The notes under the pieces were generated by a model that was not told where the DNA came from, did no database searches, and saw only the letters and a program-made list of their open reading frames with translations. From positions 1 to 64,000 of the forward strand of contig DASVBE010000095.1 of the NCBI GenBank assembly GCA_036375995.1: a stretch of 64,000 nucleotides of DNA, in the 5' to 3' direction. Below, in pieces: positions 14,670 through 22,767 of the stretch; position 1 is the stretch's first letter, and every line of letters starts with the position of its first letter. The position numbers and the translations under genes are program-made. The DNA comes from DASVBE01 sp036375995 (GTDB lineage Bacteria > Actinomycetota > Actinomycetes > Streptosporangiales > Streptosporangiaceae).

Positions 14670-15713
14670 TCAGGCTGGTCCCGCGGCCGGGGCGGCCAGC
14701 CGGAACGCGCGGCGGTAGGCGGTCGGGGTGGTCGCCACCCGCCGGGCGAAGTGCTCGCGCAGCGCGGCCGCGGTGCTGAACCCGCTGCGCACCGCGACCT
14801 GCTCGACCGGCAGGCCGGTGCGCTCCAGCAGCTGGCGGGCGGCCAGCACCCGCTGGTCCAGCAGCCACTGCGCGGGAGTGGTGCCGGTCTCCTCCCGGAA
14901 CCGGCGGGCGAACGTCCGGGTGGACACGCCCGCCCGGCGGGCCAGCACGGCCACGCTCAGGTCCGCGCCGAGGTTCTCCAGGGCCCAGGCCCGGGTGGCA
15001 GCCAGGCCCGGCGCTCCGCGGTCCCCGCTGACCGCGGGCACCGGATGGCGGATGAACTGCGCCTGGCCGCCGTCCCGGTGCGGCGCGACCACGGTCCGCC
15101 GGGCCAGCCGCGCGGCCAGGTCCGCGCCGTGGTCCCGGCGGATCACGTGCAGGCACAGGTCGAGCCCGGCGGCCACGCCGGCGCTGGTCAGGATCTGCCC
15201 CTCGTCCACGTAGAGGACGGCCGGGTCGACGGTCACCGCGGGGAACTGCCGGGCCAGGGCGGCTGCCCAGCCCCAGTGCGTGGCGGCCCGGCGGCCGTCC
15301 AGCAGGCCGGCGTAGGCCAGCACGAACGCGCCGGTGCACACGGACATGATCCGGGCGCCGCGGGCGGCGGCGGCGCTGAGCGCGGCCAGCACGGGGCCGG
15401 GCGGGCGGTCAAGGATCTCGGTGCCCGGGACCACGATCGTGTCCGCGGTCGCCAGCAGGCGCAGGCCGCCGCCCGCGATGATGTCGAGCCCGGTCGAGCT
15501 GGTCAGCGGGCCGGGCTCGGGGCCGGCCACCGCGTAGCTGTACCAGGGGTGGCCGCAGTGGCCGAACAAGTGGGTGGGCGCGGCGAGGTCGAGAAGGACG
15601 ACGCCGGGCAGGGCCAGGGTCACGACCCGGTGCGGCGCGGGCGGCGCGGGCGGGAGCGCGGTGCCGCCCGGCTCGGCGGGCGCGGCGGGCGGCCAGGGCC
15701 AGTCTGCTGGCAT
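14670..15713 (-). CDS. GlxA/FtrA-type AraC-family regulator with DJ-1/PfpI domain
   Basis: The 347-residue protein has an N-terminal DJ-1/PfpI domain (residues about 30-200, with VCTGAFVLAYAGLLDGR at the nucleophile elbow) and a C-terminal AraC-type double HTH (about 245-335, LSVAVLARRAGVSTRTFARR and later GFSTAAALREHFARR). In this group the DJ-1 domain is a ligand-sensing module rather than a protease. ATG 15713 is chosen because homology begins shortly after it. It is divergent, with a 67 bp gap, from a free DJ-1 protein that is probably its target gene. Confidence 0.85.
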   Translation of the reverse strand: MPADWPWPPAAPAEPGGTALPPAPPAPHRVVTLALPGVVLLDLAAPTHLFGHCGHPWYSYAVAGPEPGPLTSSTGLDIIAGGGLRLLATADTIVVPGTEILDRPPGPVLAALSAAAARGARIMSVCTGAFVLAYAGLLDGRRAATHWGWAAALARQFPAVTVDPAVLYVDEGQILTSAGVAAGLDLCLHVIRRDHGADLAARLARRTVVAPHRDGGQAQFIRHPVPAVSGDRGAPGLAATRAWALENLGADLSVAVLARRAGVSTRTFARRFREETGTTPAQWLLDQRVLAARQLLERTGLPVEQVAVRSGFSTAAALREHFARRVATTPTAYRRAFRLAAPAAGPA

Positions 15714-15780
15714 GAATCCGATGATCGTTGTCTTTCCTGCCACTGTCTGGGCTCGGATGGCGGGCGTGAGGATGGCTTCC

Positions 15781-16419
15781 ATGACCGACACCAACGGCGC
15801 CCGGGCGCCGCTTCCCGACGTTGACGTGCTGTTCTTCGACGGCTTCGACGAGCTCGACTCGATTGGCCCGTGGGAGGTGCTGTCCGCAGCCGGATTCCCG
15901 GTCCGGGCTGCGGGCCTCCCCGGCGAGGCCGGCACCGTGCGCGCCTCGAACGGGCTGCGGGTGGCGGTCGACGGCCTGCTCGGCGACGCCCCGGGCCTGG
16001 TGGTCGTGCCGGGCGGCGGCTACTGGGACCCGGGCGCCGGGGTGCGCCAGCAGATCGCCGACGGCGCGCTGCCCGCCCGGCTGGCCGCGCTGCACGCCGC
16101 GGGCACCGTGCTGGCCTCGGTGTGCACGGGCGCGATGCTGCTGTCCGCCGCGGGCCTGCTCAAGGACCGCCCGGTGGTCACCAACAAGCTGGCCCTCGGC
16201 CTGCTGGCCCGCGACGGCGCGCAGGTCCGCCAGGAGGCCAGGGTGGTCGACGACGGCGACATCATCACCGCGGGCGGCCCGATGGCCGGCATCGACCTGG
16301 CCGTGCGCATCGTAGAGCGCTACCTGGGCCCGGACGCGGCGCTGGCGGCGGCGGGCCGCCTCGAGCACGAGCAGCGCGGCCCGGTCCTCGTCACCGCCCG
16401 CGCCCGGGCCGCCGTTTAG
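15781..16419 (+). CDS. DJ-1/PfpI family protein
   Basis: The 212-residue protein is a single DJ-1/PfpI domain. The elbow cysteine lies in SVCTGAMLLSAAGLLK, and the start of the domain reads VDVLFFDGFDELDSIGPWEVL, which matches isonitrile hydratase-like and GATase1-like members. An ATG at 15781 follows GTGAGG by 9 bases; ATG 15772 is also in frame. Catalytic activity on an isonitrile or a glyoxal is possible but not shown. It is paired divergently with a regulator carrying the same domain. Its TAG stop overlaps the TAA stop of the convergent bioY gene. Confidence 0.85.
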   Translation: MTDTNGARAPLPDVDVLFFDGFDELDSIGPWEVLSAAGFPVRAAGLPGEAGTVRASNGLRVAVDGLLGDAPGLVVVPGGGYWDPGAGVRQQIADGALPARLAALHAAGTVLASVCTGAMLLSAAGLLKDRPVVTNKLALGLLARDGAQVRQEARVVDDGDIITAGGPMAGIDLAVRIVERYLGPDAALAAAGRLEHEQRGPVLVTARARAAV

Positions 16420-16997
16420 CGGCGGGTGAGCTTCCAGGCGGCCGGGAGCAGGGCCGCCGCGATGGCGGCCTTGATGGCGTCGCCGATGAGGAACGGCGTG
16501 AGGCCCAGGGAGATCGTCTCGGCCGGGCCGGTATGCAGGTCGATGGCCAGCCAGGTCAGGCCGAACGCGTACAGGGCCACCTCGCCGGCGAGCATGGCCG
16601 GGACGGAGGTCCGCAGACGGCGGTCGGCCCGGCGCTCGGCCAGGAAGCCGCACAGCGCGGCGCAGACCACGAAGCCGACGATGTAACCGAACGACGCGCT
16701 GGCGTAGCCGCTGGAGTGCCCGGCGAACCAGGGCACCCCGGCCACCCCGGCCAGCGTGTAGACCAGCATCGCGGCGGTGCCGCGCAGCCAGCCGAGCGCG
16801 GTGCCGGACAGCAGGACGGCCAGGGTCTGGCCGGTCACCGGGACCGGCGTGAACGACAGGTGGAACGAAACCTGCGCCAGCAGACCGGTCAGCCCGGCCG
16901 CGCCGGCCACCAGCAGGACGTCGCGGACCAGAGCGCCGGGCAGCAGATCGGCCAGAACCAGGGGATGGTGCCCCGGCCGGGCGGTCACGTCAGACAC
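16416..16997 (-). CDS. bioY: BioY biotin transporter substrate-binding subunit
   Basis: The GTG at 16997 has GGAGGA upstream and gives 193 residues, the usual BioY length. The protein has about six membrane helices and the family segments FTPVPVTGQTLAVLLSG and, at the second half, GYIVGFVVCAALCGFLAE. BioY is the S-component of an energy-coupling factor importer for biotin. No bioM/bioN genes are adjacent, so it may work alone or use a shared ECF module. The gene end overlaps the end of the convergent DJ-1 gene by 4 bp, with the two stop codons interleaved. Confidence 0.9.
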   Translation of the reverse strand: MSDVTARPGHHPLVLADLLPGALVRDVLLVAGAAGLTGLLAQVSFHLSFTPVPVTGQTLAVLLSGTALGWLRGTAAMLVYTLAGVAGVPWFAGHSSGYASASFGYIVGFVVCAALCGFLAERRADRRLRTSVPAMLAGEVALYAFGLTWLAIDLHTGPAETISLGLTPFLIGDAIKAAIAAALLPAAWKLTRR

Positions 16998-17100
16998 GAA
17001 CGAGTTCCTCCGTACGGACGGGTCGGCAACGGTGACGCGGGCCGGGCCGGCCGGCCCGGCAAGAGTACAGAACCGGCCCGGCCCGCGGGAGAATCGGGTT

Positions 17101-17568
17101 ATGGATGTCGCGGACACCTTCGGGTTCCTGCTCGGGGCCTGGCGGGTGAGCCGGTCGATCGAGGACCGGCTGGCGGGGATGACCGGGTCCTTCGAGGGGT
17201 CAGCGCTGCTGGTGATCCCGCCGGAGTGGCAGGCCCGCGGCGTGTGGGCGCGCTACGACGAGACCGGCACCCTGCAGTTCGGCGGCCACAGCGGCCCGGC
17301 CAGCCGGACGCTGGGCTACATGCGGCGCTACGACGGCACGGTGGCGGTGTTCTTCCCCGACGGCCGCCCCTACATCGACCTCGACCTGCGGACCGGGTCC
17401 TGCGAACGGGACCACCCGTGCCGCGAGGACACGTACCACCTCACGTTCACCGTCCGCTCCCTAGACGAATTCGAAGAACACTGGGAAGTCCAGGGCCCGG
17501 ACAAGAACTACAGCGCCATAACCACCCTCCGCCGCGAACCCCCCGACCCCCAAGGTCTGACACCATGA
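17101..17568 (+). CDS. DUF6314 family protein
   Basis: The 155-residue soluble protein starts at an ATG preceded by GGGAG. It has the DUF6314 pattern: an N-terminal FLLGAWRVSRSIEDR segment, a central beta-rich region with YDGTVAVFFPDGRPYIDLDL, and a C-terminal HLTFTVRSLDEFEEHWEVQGP stretch. The fold is probably a calycin-like barrel that binds a small ligand; this is inferred from the strand pattern and function is unknown. It is divergent from bioY with about 100 bp between them. Confidence 0.7.
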   Translation: MDVADTFGFLLGAWRVSRSIEDRLAGMTGSFEGSALLVIPPEWQARGVWARYDETGTLQFGGHSGPASRTLGYMRRYDGTVAVFFPDGRPYIDLDLRTGSCERDHPCREDTYHLTFTVRSLDEFEEHWEVQGPDKNYSAITTLRREPPDPQGLTP

Positions 17569-17706
17569 TCAACAGCGCCGCCAGGTGGAAGCCTGGTCGA
17601 CGCCCCTGCGGACCCGGACCGACCGGTTGATCAACTCACGCAGCACATCCTGGTCCACATCATCGAGGCGCTTGCGGTACAGGCAGCCCTTTCCGGTCTT
17701 GTGCGG
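17569..17706 (-). pseudogene. Remnant of a DUF1801 protein C-terminus
   Basis: In one minus-strand frame the sequence HKTGKGCLYRKRLDDVDQDV and the residues up to RSVRVRR read like the end of a DUF1801 (YdhG-type) domain, but nothing upstream in the frame resembles the rest of that domain. About 45 codons remain. The fragment lies 130 bp beyond the 3' end of the tmRNA gene. It may be residue of an older gene or of an element once integrated there. Confidence 0.5.
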
Positions 17707-17837
17707 GCCCAGCACGGGCCACTCAAACCACGGCCCGCAACCCGTGCCGTGGGGGTCCGGGGGCTCGGGCCCCCGGGAAAGCACCGCGGCCCACCCGGAA
17801 GGTGCCCAAAGGGCACCGACCAGCATGGGCCGGCTCG

Positions 17838-18211
17838 TGGAGGTGGCGGGAATCGAACCCGCGTCCTTCGGTACTTCACCAGGGCTTCTCCGGGCGCAGC
17901 CTGCACTAGCTTTTCTCAGCCCCGGCGTTCACGCAGGCAAGTCGCCGACGGGCTCAGTCACTGTTTGGTGTCCTGCCTAGCCCCGTGACCGGGCTGGACA
18001 GTTGATCCTCCTAGCTGATGCCAGGCTCCGGGCCGGAGGAACTCCCGGGCTGACAGACTTCCTACCTAGCGGTTATCAGGCCGCGAGGCGGACGTCAGTG
18101 CGCGTTACATTGGCACTTGAATTTTGCGGTCACGGGATTAACGAGGGCACAACCGCAACCCTCGGCCCGCTTCCCCTGGATCGACTACCGAAGTCGAAAC
18201 CGATCACCCCC
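17838..18211 (-). ncRNA. ssrA: Transfer-messenger RNA (tmRNA)
   Basis: The 5' end GGGGGTGATCGGTTTCGAC and the 3' end GGTTCGATTCCCGCCACC (followed by TCCA) are the classic tRNA-like termini, and GGGGGTG pairs with CACCTCC as the acceptor stem. Length is about 374 nt. The terminal CCA is not encoded (the genome reads A-CGA). An internal reading frame at 18114-18073 encodes the degradation tag ANVTRTDVRLAA followed by TGA and TAA. It tags proteins on stalled ribosomes together with SmpB, whose gene is about 4 kb upstream on the same strand. Confidence 0.93.
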
Positions 18212-18309
18212 TATGGAGTTGTACCGGCGGGAACGACTGCCGGAGCAGGCGACACCGCCATGATCGACGTTACCCGATCCTGACCCCGGCAGCTAATCCA
18301 GAATCTGGG

Positions 18310-21300
18310 CTACGAAGCAGCCGGCAGGTTCTCCAGGAACGCCCGGGCCACCGGCGCGGCCGACGAGCTCGCCGACTTCGTCAGCTCCAGCACCGCGAAC
18401 GCCACCCCGCCGCGGTACCCGACGAACCACGCCGCGCGCAGGCCATGGTGCCTGGGACCCAGCCCCACGTTGCCGACCTGCCCGAAGACCGCCTGACCGC
18501 GCACGTTGGCGGACCGCGCCGCCCCGCTGGTCACCGTCTGCCGCATCAGCGACCGCAGCGACGTCAGCACCGCGGCGGAGAACGGGCGGTTCGGGCCGGG
18601 CCCCGGCGACGGCGGGTTGGTCACCAGGACCGGGTGGTGCCAGCTCCCGGACTGCACCACGCCGGCCATCAGGGCCATCTGCAGCGGGCTGAGCGTCACC
18701 CGGCCCGCCCCGATCGTGTCCGCGGCCAGCTGCGGGACGCTGCCTGGCGTGGGCGCCGACCCGGCGCTGGCCGGGACCGGCAGCTGCCAGGGTGCCCCGA
18801 TGCCGAAGTTCTTCGCCGCGCTGGTCAGCTGGGCGCTGGTCAGCCGGAGCGACAGGGTGGCGAACGCGGTCGAGCAGCCCGCGGCGAAGTCCGTGCTGAA
18901 CGCCGGCTCGGGGCCGAGCCCCCGCTGCCTCGGATGGTTGGTGAAGGTCCGCCCGCCGACCTCGCTCGTGGCCATGCACGGGATCCGCGCGTTGACGTTG
19001 AAGCCGTCGCTGATCAGCGCGGCCGTGGAGACCAGGCTGAAGGCCTGGCCCGGCCGGTAGGCCCCATTCAGCGGGCTGACCTCGGGCATCCGGTGCCCCC
19101 GGTGGGTCGCCACCGCGAGGATCCGGCCGGTCGAGGGGTCGATGGCGACCAGCGCCACGGAGCCGTGCAGCGACTTGACCGCCTGGGTGGCGGCGTCCTG
19201 CACGCCCGGGTCGATGGTGGTCCGGACCGGCTGCCCCGCGTGACCGGACCAGCGGGCCAGCACGGACATCTGGCGGCCGGCCGCGTTCTCCGCCACCACG
19301 CTGGTCGACGGCATGCCGACCAGCGTGCGCTGGAAGGCCTGCTGCAGGCCGGACAGGCCGACCGTGGCGCCCGGCTGGTAGGAAACCCCGTTGTTGCGGA
19401 GCACAGTCGCGGTCTCGGTGCCGACCCGCCCCACCACCGAACTGGCCGTGCTGTCGAACAACCGCAGCATGGCCCGCTTGATCTGCAGGCCGGGCACCTT
19501 CCTGAGCTGATGGCGCAGCCGGTGATACGCGTGCGGCGTGAACCTGGCCAGCTCGAAGAACTGCTTGGACGGCGCGGCCAGGATGTCGCCGTAGACCTCG
19601 TTGACGTCCAGGCCGGTCACGGCGGCGAGCGCGGCCGCGGTCCGGTACGGGCTCTCCAGGCTGGTGGGCATGACCCCGGCGACGAACACCCGGGTCCGCT
19701 TGGCCAGCGGCCGGCCGGCCGCATCGAGCAGCGGGGCCCGCCGCGGGGTCGTGGTGACCACGGCCAGCCGGTATCCGGGCTTCAGCGCGGGGTTGATCAC
19801 GCTCGGGCTCCACACGACCTTCCACGTCGAGTGGATCCGGCGCAGCGTGAACACGCCTTCGTAGCGCCACGGCGCGCCACTGCGACCCAGGTCGATCGCG
19901 GCGTGGAAGTGCGCCTCGCCGACGTCACCGTGCCGGGTGATGTGGCCCATCTGCAGGGTGATGTCGGCCGCGTCGAGCTGCCGGTAGGCGGTCCGCAACT
20001 GGCTGGTGACCGCGTCCGGGATACCCGTGGTGTACGTGGCCGCCTCGTGGTAGTGGCCTTCCTCCCAGGCGAGCAGGAAGGCCTGCACGGTCGGCTCGAC
20101 GGACGGATCCGGCGTGCTCGCCGTCACCAGCAGGTAGCCCAGCAGCCCGGCCAGCACGACGATGATGACCGCCTTCTTCGGTGTCACCCGCGGCCGCTTG
20201 ACGGCGGGCCGGCCCGTCGTGGCGGGCTTCTTCGCCGGCGGCGCCCCCGGTGGCCGGCCGCCAGCCGGCCCAGGCGGTGCAGTTGGTCCAGGCGGCGCAG
20301 CCGGCCCGGACGGCGCAGTTGGCCCGGACGGCGCAGCCGGCGGGGCAGACGGCCCGCCCGGCGCGACGGGCGTCCTGGCCGGGGCCGCAGGCGGCGCGGC
20401 GGGCGCCAGCGCGGACAGCCCGGGGCCGGCCACGAGCTTGTCGCCGACCGGATGACCGGGTCGAGGGCTGACTTCCGGCGGCGCCACTGAGTTTGACCGG
20501 GTTACGGTTGGCGGCCCGCTGATCGGCATCCCGGGCGGGATCTGGCTGATCGGCGGCTGCGCCGTCAGGGACCAGTCGCCCTGCGTGATCGCCCCGGTCA
20601 GCGGACTGGCCTGCGGCTGGCCCACCGCCGGGGCCCGCGGGTCCGGTCCGGCCCCGGCCACGCCGCCCGCCCCCAGGTCATCAGCCCCCAGGTCATCAGC
20701 CCGCAACGGACCCGCAGCGGCCCGGCGCACAAAGCCCTGGCGGCCCAGATCCTGACCGGCCGCAGCCGGGCGCGGATCGCCCGGGCCCGCCGGGCCCGGC
20801 TCAGGCACAGACGGGCGCACGCCACCCCGGCTGGCCGGGTCCTGACCAGGTGCGGCCGGGCGCACACCGCCCGGGCCCGCCAGGCCGGGCTCAGACCCAG
20901 ACGGGCGCACACCACGCCGGCTGGCCGGGTCCTGACCAGGTGCGGCCGAACGCACACCACCCGGGCCCGCCAGGCCGGGCTCAGACCCAGACGGGCGCAC
21001 ACCACCCCGGCTGGCCGGGTCCTGACCAGGTGCGGCCGGGCGCACACCGGCCGGGCTAGCCGGGTTCTGCCCGGCAGCACGCCCACTTCGCTCAGGCCGC
21101 CCGGCCGCGCTCCCGGCAGACCGCCCCGAGGGGGGCAGCTGCGGCGACAGGCTGGCCGGGGACCGCGGGGCCGCCGGCGGCCGGCCGGGCGGTGGCGCAG
21201 TCCAGCTGGACGGCACCGACGGCGGCGTGCTCGTGCGTGGCCGGGCCGGCTCAAACGGCCCGCGCATGGCGTCATCCGCCAGCGGCGCTTCCTCCGCCGG

Positions 21301-22269
21301 CGATGACTCCCCCGCCAGCGGCAGCGCCCCAGCGGCAGGCACCGGGCCCCAGCCAGATGACCGCCCGGCCGGCGTCCCCGGCTCGGTCGCGGCCGATTGC
21401 CCCGGACCTGGCTGGCCAGCTCGGGGCGGGACCGACAGCGACGGGTCCCAGCCAGCAGGCGAGGCGGACGCAGACGCCGCCCCAGCGCCCGGCCGCCCAG
21501 AACCTGGCTCCCCAGACCCTGGCCGGCCAGCCCGCGGCGGCACCGACAGCGACGGGTCCCAGCCAGCAGCCGAGGCCGACGCAGACGCCGCCCCAGCACC
21601 CGGCCGCCCAGAACCTGGCTGGCCGGATCGCGGCGGGACCGACGGCGGTGGGTCGGCGGGCGGCGGGGCGGGCCAGGCGGAGGGGCTGCGGGCGGGCTGC
21701 CCGGCGGGTGGCGTGGTGGCCTGCGGAGCCTGGCTGGGGGTCGGCTGGGCCGGGCCGGAAGGTTCGGGGAACCACGGGGTGGGCTGCGGCGGGAGCCAGG
21801 CGCGCGGGGTAGTGGCTCGGGTGCTGCCGAAGGCGGCGGGCGGGCCGTCGTGATCATCACCGCCGAGCGGCGGCTGGACCGTGTCGTTGCCCAGCGCGCC
21901 GGGGCCAGCCAGGCCGTTCCCCGGCCGCCCGGGCCCATCCAGGCCGTGCCCGTCCAGACCGTGCTCAGCCGAACCGTGCTCAGCCGAACCGTGCCCGGCC
22001 GCCCCGTGGCCCGAGCCATTCGGGTGCGGGCTGGTGACGGCCCAGCCGGGCGGCCGCGTGCCAGGCGCTGTGCTGCCAGGCGCTGTGCTGCCAGTCCCCG
22101 TGCTGCCCGCCGCCGTGCTGCCTGGCCCTGTGCTGCCTGGCCCTGTGCCGCCGGAGGCCGGGCCAGCGGGGGAATTCGCGGCAGGCGGAGTCTCCGCCCC
22201 GTCCTGGTCAGGGCGGGCCGGCCGGACCGGCGCGGCGTGTGAGCCGCGCTTACGCATGCGCGCCATCAC
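18310..22269 (-). CDS. Penicillin-binding-protein-like protein with degenerate active site and giant disordered N-terminus
   Basis: The 1319-residue protein has a cytoplasmic N-terminal region of about 690 residues made of Pro, Ala, Gly, Ser and Arg with tandem repeats, one membrane helix (about 697-717, KKAVIIVVLAGLLGYLLV), an NTF2-like domain (about 725-850) and a class B PBP transpeptidase-like domain (about 990-1319). All three catalytic motifs are changed: the SxxK site reads Gln1075-Ala-Phe-Ser1078 (RPGQAFSLVS), the SxN motif reads Gly1131-Cys-Ser1133, and KTG reads Gln1264-Val-Gly1266. It should therefore be unable to acylate beta-lactams or cross-link peptidoglycan. It lies between smpB (11 bp upstream) and tmRNA, near ftsEX. 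A role as a non-catalytic cell-wall scaffold or sensor is inferred. Confidence 0.85.
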   Translation of the reverse strand: MMARMRKRGSHAAPVRPARPDQDGAETPPAANSPAGPASGGTGPGSTGPGSTAAGSTGTGSTAPGSTAPGTRPPGWAVTSPHPNGSGHGAAGHGSAEHGSAEHGLDGHGLDGPGRPGNGLAGPGALGNDTVQPPLGGDDHDGPPAAFGSTRATTPRAWLPPQPTPWFPEPSGPAQPTPSQAPQATTPPAGQPARSPSAWPAPPPADPPPSVPPRSGQPGSGRPGAGAASASASAAGWDPSLSVPPRAGRPGSGEPGSGRPGAGAASASASPAGWDPSLSVPPRAGQPGPGQSAATEPGTPAGRSSGWGPVPAAGALPLAGESSPAEEAPLADDAMRGPFEPARPRTSTPPSVPSSWTAPPPGRPPAAPRSPASLSPQLPPSGRSAGSAAGRPERSGRAAGQNPASPAGVRPAAPGQDPASRGGVRPSGSEPGLAGPGGVRSAAPGQDPASRRGVRPSGSEPGLAGPGGVRPAAPGQDPASRGGVRPSVPEPGPAGPGDPRPAAAGQDLGRQGFVRRAAAGPLRADDLGADDLGAGGVAGAGPDPRAPAVGQPQASPLTGAITQGDWSLTAQPPISQIPPGMPISGPPTVTRSNSVAPPEVSPRPGHPVGDKLVAGPGLSALAPAAPPAAPARTPVAPGGPSAPPAAPSGPTAPSGPAAPPGPTAPPGPAGGRPPGAPPAKKPATTGRPAVKRPRVTPKKAVIIVVLAGLLGYLLVTASTPDPSVEPTVQAFLLAWEEGHYHEAATYTTGIPDAVTSQLRTAYRQLDAADITLQMGHITRHGDVGEAHFHAAIDLGRSGAPWRYEGVFTLRRIHSTWKVVWSPSVINPALKPGYRLAVVTTTPRRAPLLDAAGRPLAKRTRVFVAGVMPTSLESPYRTAAALAAVTGLDVNEVYGDILAAPSKQFFELARFTPHAYHRLRHQLRKVPGLQIKRAMLRLFDSTASSVVGRVGTETATVLRNNGVSYQPGATVGLSGLQQAFQRTLVGMPSTSVVAENAAGRQMSVLARWSGHAGQPVRTTIDPGVQDAATQAVKSLHGSVALVAIDPSTGRILAVATHRGHRMPEVSPLNGAYRPGQAFSLVSTAALISDGFNVNARIPCMATSEVGGRTFTNHPRQRGLGPEPAFSTDFAAGCSTAFATLSLRLTSAQLTSAAKNFGIGAPWQLPVPASAGSAPTPGSVPQLAADTIGAGRVTLSPLQMALMAGVVQSGSWHHPVLVTNPPSPGPGPNRPFSAAVLTSLRSLMRQTVTSGAARSANVRGQAVFGQVGNVGLGPRHHGLRAAWFVGYRGGVAFAVLELTKSASSSAAPVARAFLENLPAAS
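20740..21070. repeat. 90 bp tandem repeats in the PBP-like gene
   Basis: The segment CTGGCCGGGTCCTGACCAGG recurs at 20831, 20921 and 21011, a 90 bp (30-residue) period, with more degenerate units on both sides. The encoded unit contains GQDPASRxGVRPSGSEPGLA. The reading frame stays open through the array. Confidence 0.8.
21425..21650. repeat. 111 bp tandem repeat in the PBP-like gene
   Basis: ACCGACAGCGACGGGTCCCA occurs at 21431 and 21542, a 111 bp (37-residue) period, and a third, shortened copy begins near 21638. The encoded unit contains GAGAASASASxAGWDPSLSV. It is in frame with the low-complexity N-terminus. Confidence 0.75.
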
Positions 22270-22280
22270 TCGCCACTGGT

Positions 22281-22745
22281 CTACCTACGCCGCCGCAACG
22301 CACGGTCAACCTCCCTGGCCGCGTCCCGCGCCGCGAGGTCATGACGTTTGTCGTAGGACCTCTTGCCGCGGGCGAGCGCCAACTCGACCTTGGCCTTGCC
22401 GTCCTTGAAGTACAGGGCCAACGGAACCAGCGTCAGGCCACGCTCGGCGGTCTGGCTGGCGAGCTTGTCGATTTCCCTACGGTGCATCAGCAGCTTACGT
22501 GTGCGGCGCGGCTCATGGTTGGTCCACGTGCCCTGCGTGTACTCCGGGATGTGCACGTTGTGGAGCCATACCTCATGGTCGGATATCTGCCCGAAGCCAT
22601 CGGTGAGCGACGCGCGCCCGGCACGCAGTGATTTCACCTCGGTCCCGGTCAGCACCAGGCCAGCCTCGTAGACCTCTTCGATGTGGTAGTCGTGCCTGGC
22701 GCGCCGGTTCCTGGCAATCATTTTCAGGCCCTGATCGGCTGCCAC
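22281..22745 (-). CDS. smpB: SsrA-binding protein SmpB
   Basis: The 154-residue protein is full length, with ARHDYHIEEVYEAGLVLTGT near the start, the central RKLLMHRREIDKL segment and a basic C-terminal tail (GKRSYDKRHDLAARDAAREV and on) that enters the empty mRNA channel. SmpB binds the tRNA-like part of tmRNA and brings it to stalled ribosomes. The ssrA gene is downstream on the same strand, separated by the PBP-like gene. The ftsX gene ends 22 bp upstream, so smpB may be the distal part of an ftsE-ftsX-smpB unit. Confidence 0.95.
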   Translation of the reverse strand: MAADQGLKMIARNRRARHDYHIEEVYEAGLVLTGTEVKSLRAGRASLTDGFGQISDHEVWLHNVHIPEYTQGTWTNHEPRRTRKLLMHRREIDKLASQTAERGLTLVPLALYFKDGKAKVELALARGKRSYDKRHDLAARDAAREVDRALRRRR

Positions 22746-22767
22746 GGTTCTCCTGTCCGCTGGGCGG

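Noticed and set aside
16417..17630. Long plus-strand frame reading through antisense of bioY and across DUF6314
   Set aside because: Composition is that of an antisense frame in GC-rich DNA; bioY and DUF6314 are clear in other frames.
17838..18211. Open frames across the tmRNA gene
   Set aside because: The segment is a clear tmRNA, including both tRNA-like ends and a tag frame.
18445..20490. 681-codon plus-strand frame opposite the PBP-like gene
   Set aside because: Arg/Gly/Pro-rich shadow; the minus frame has a PBP domain order.
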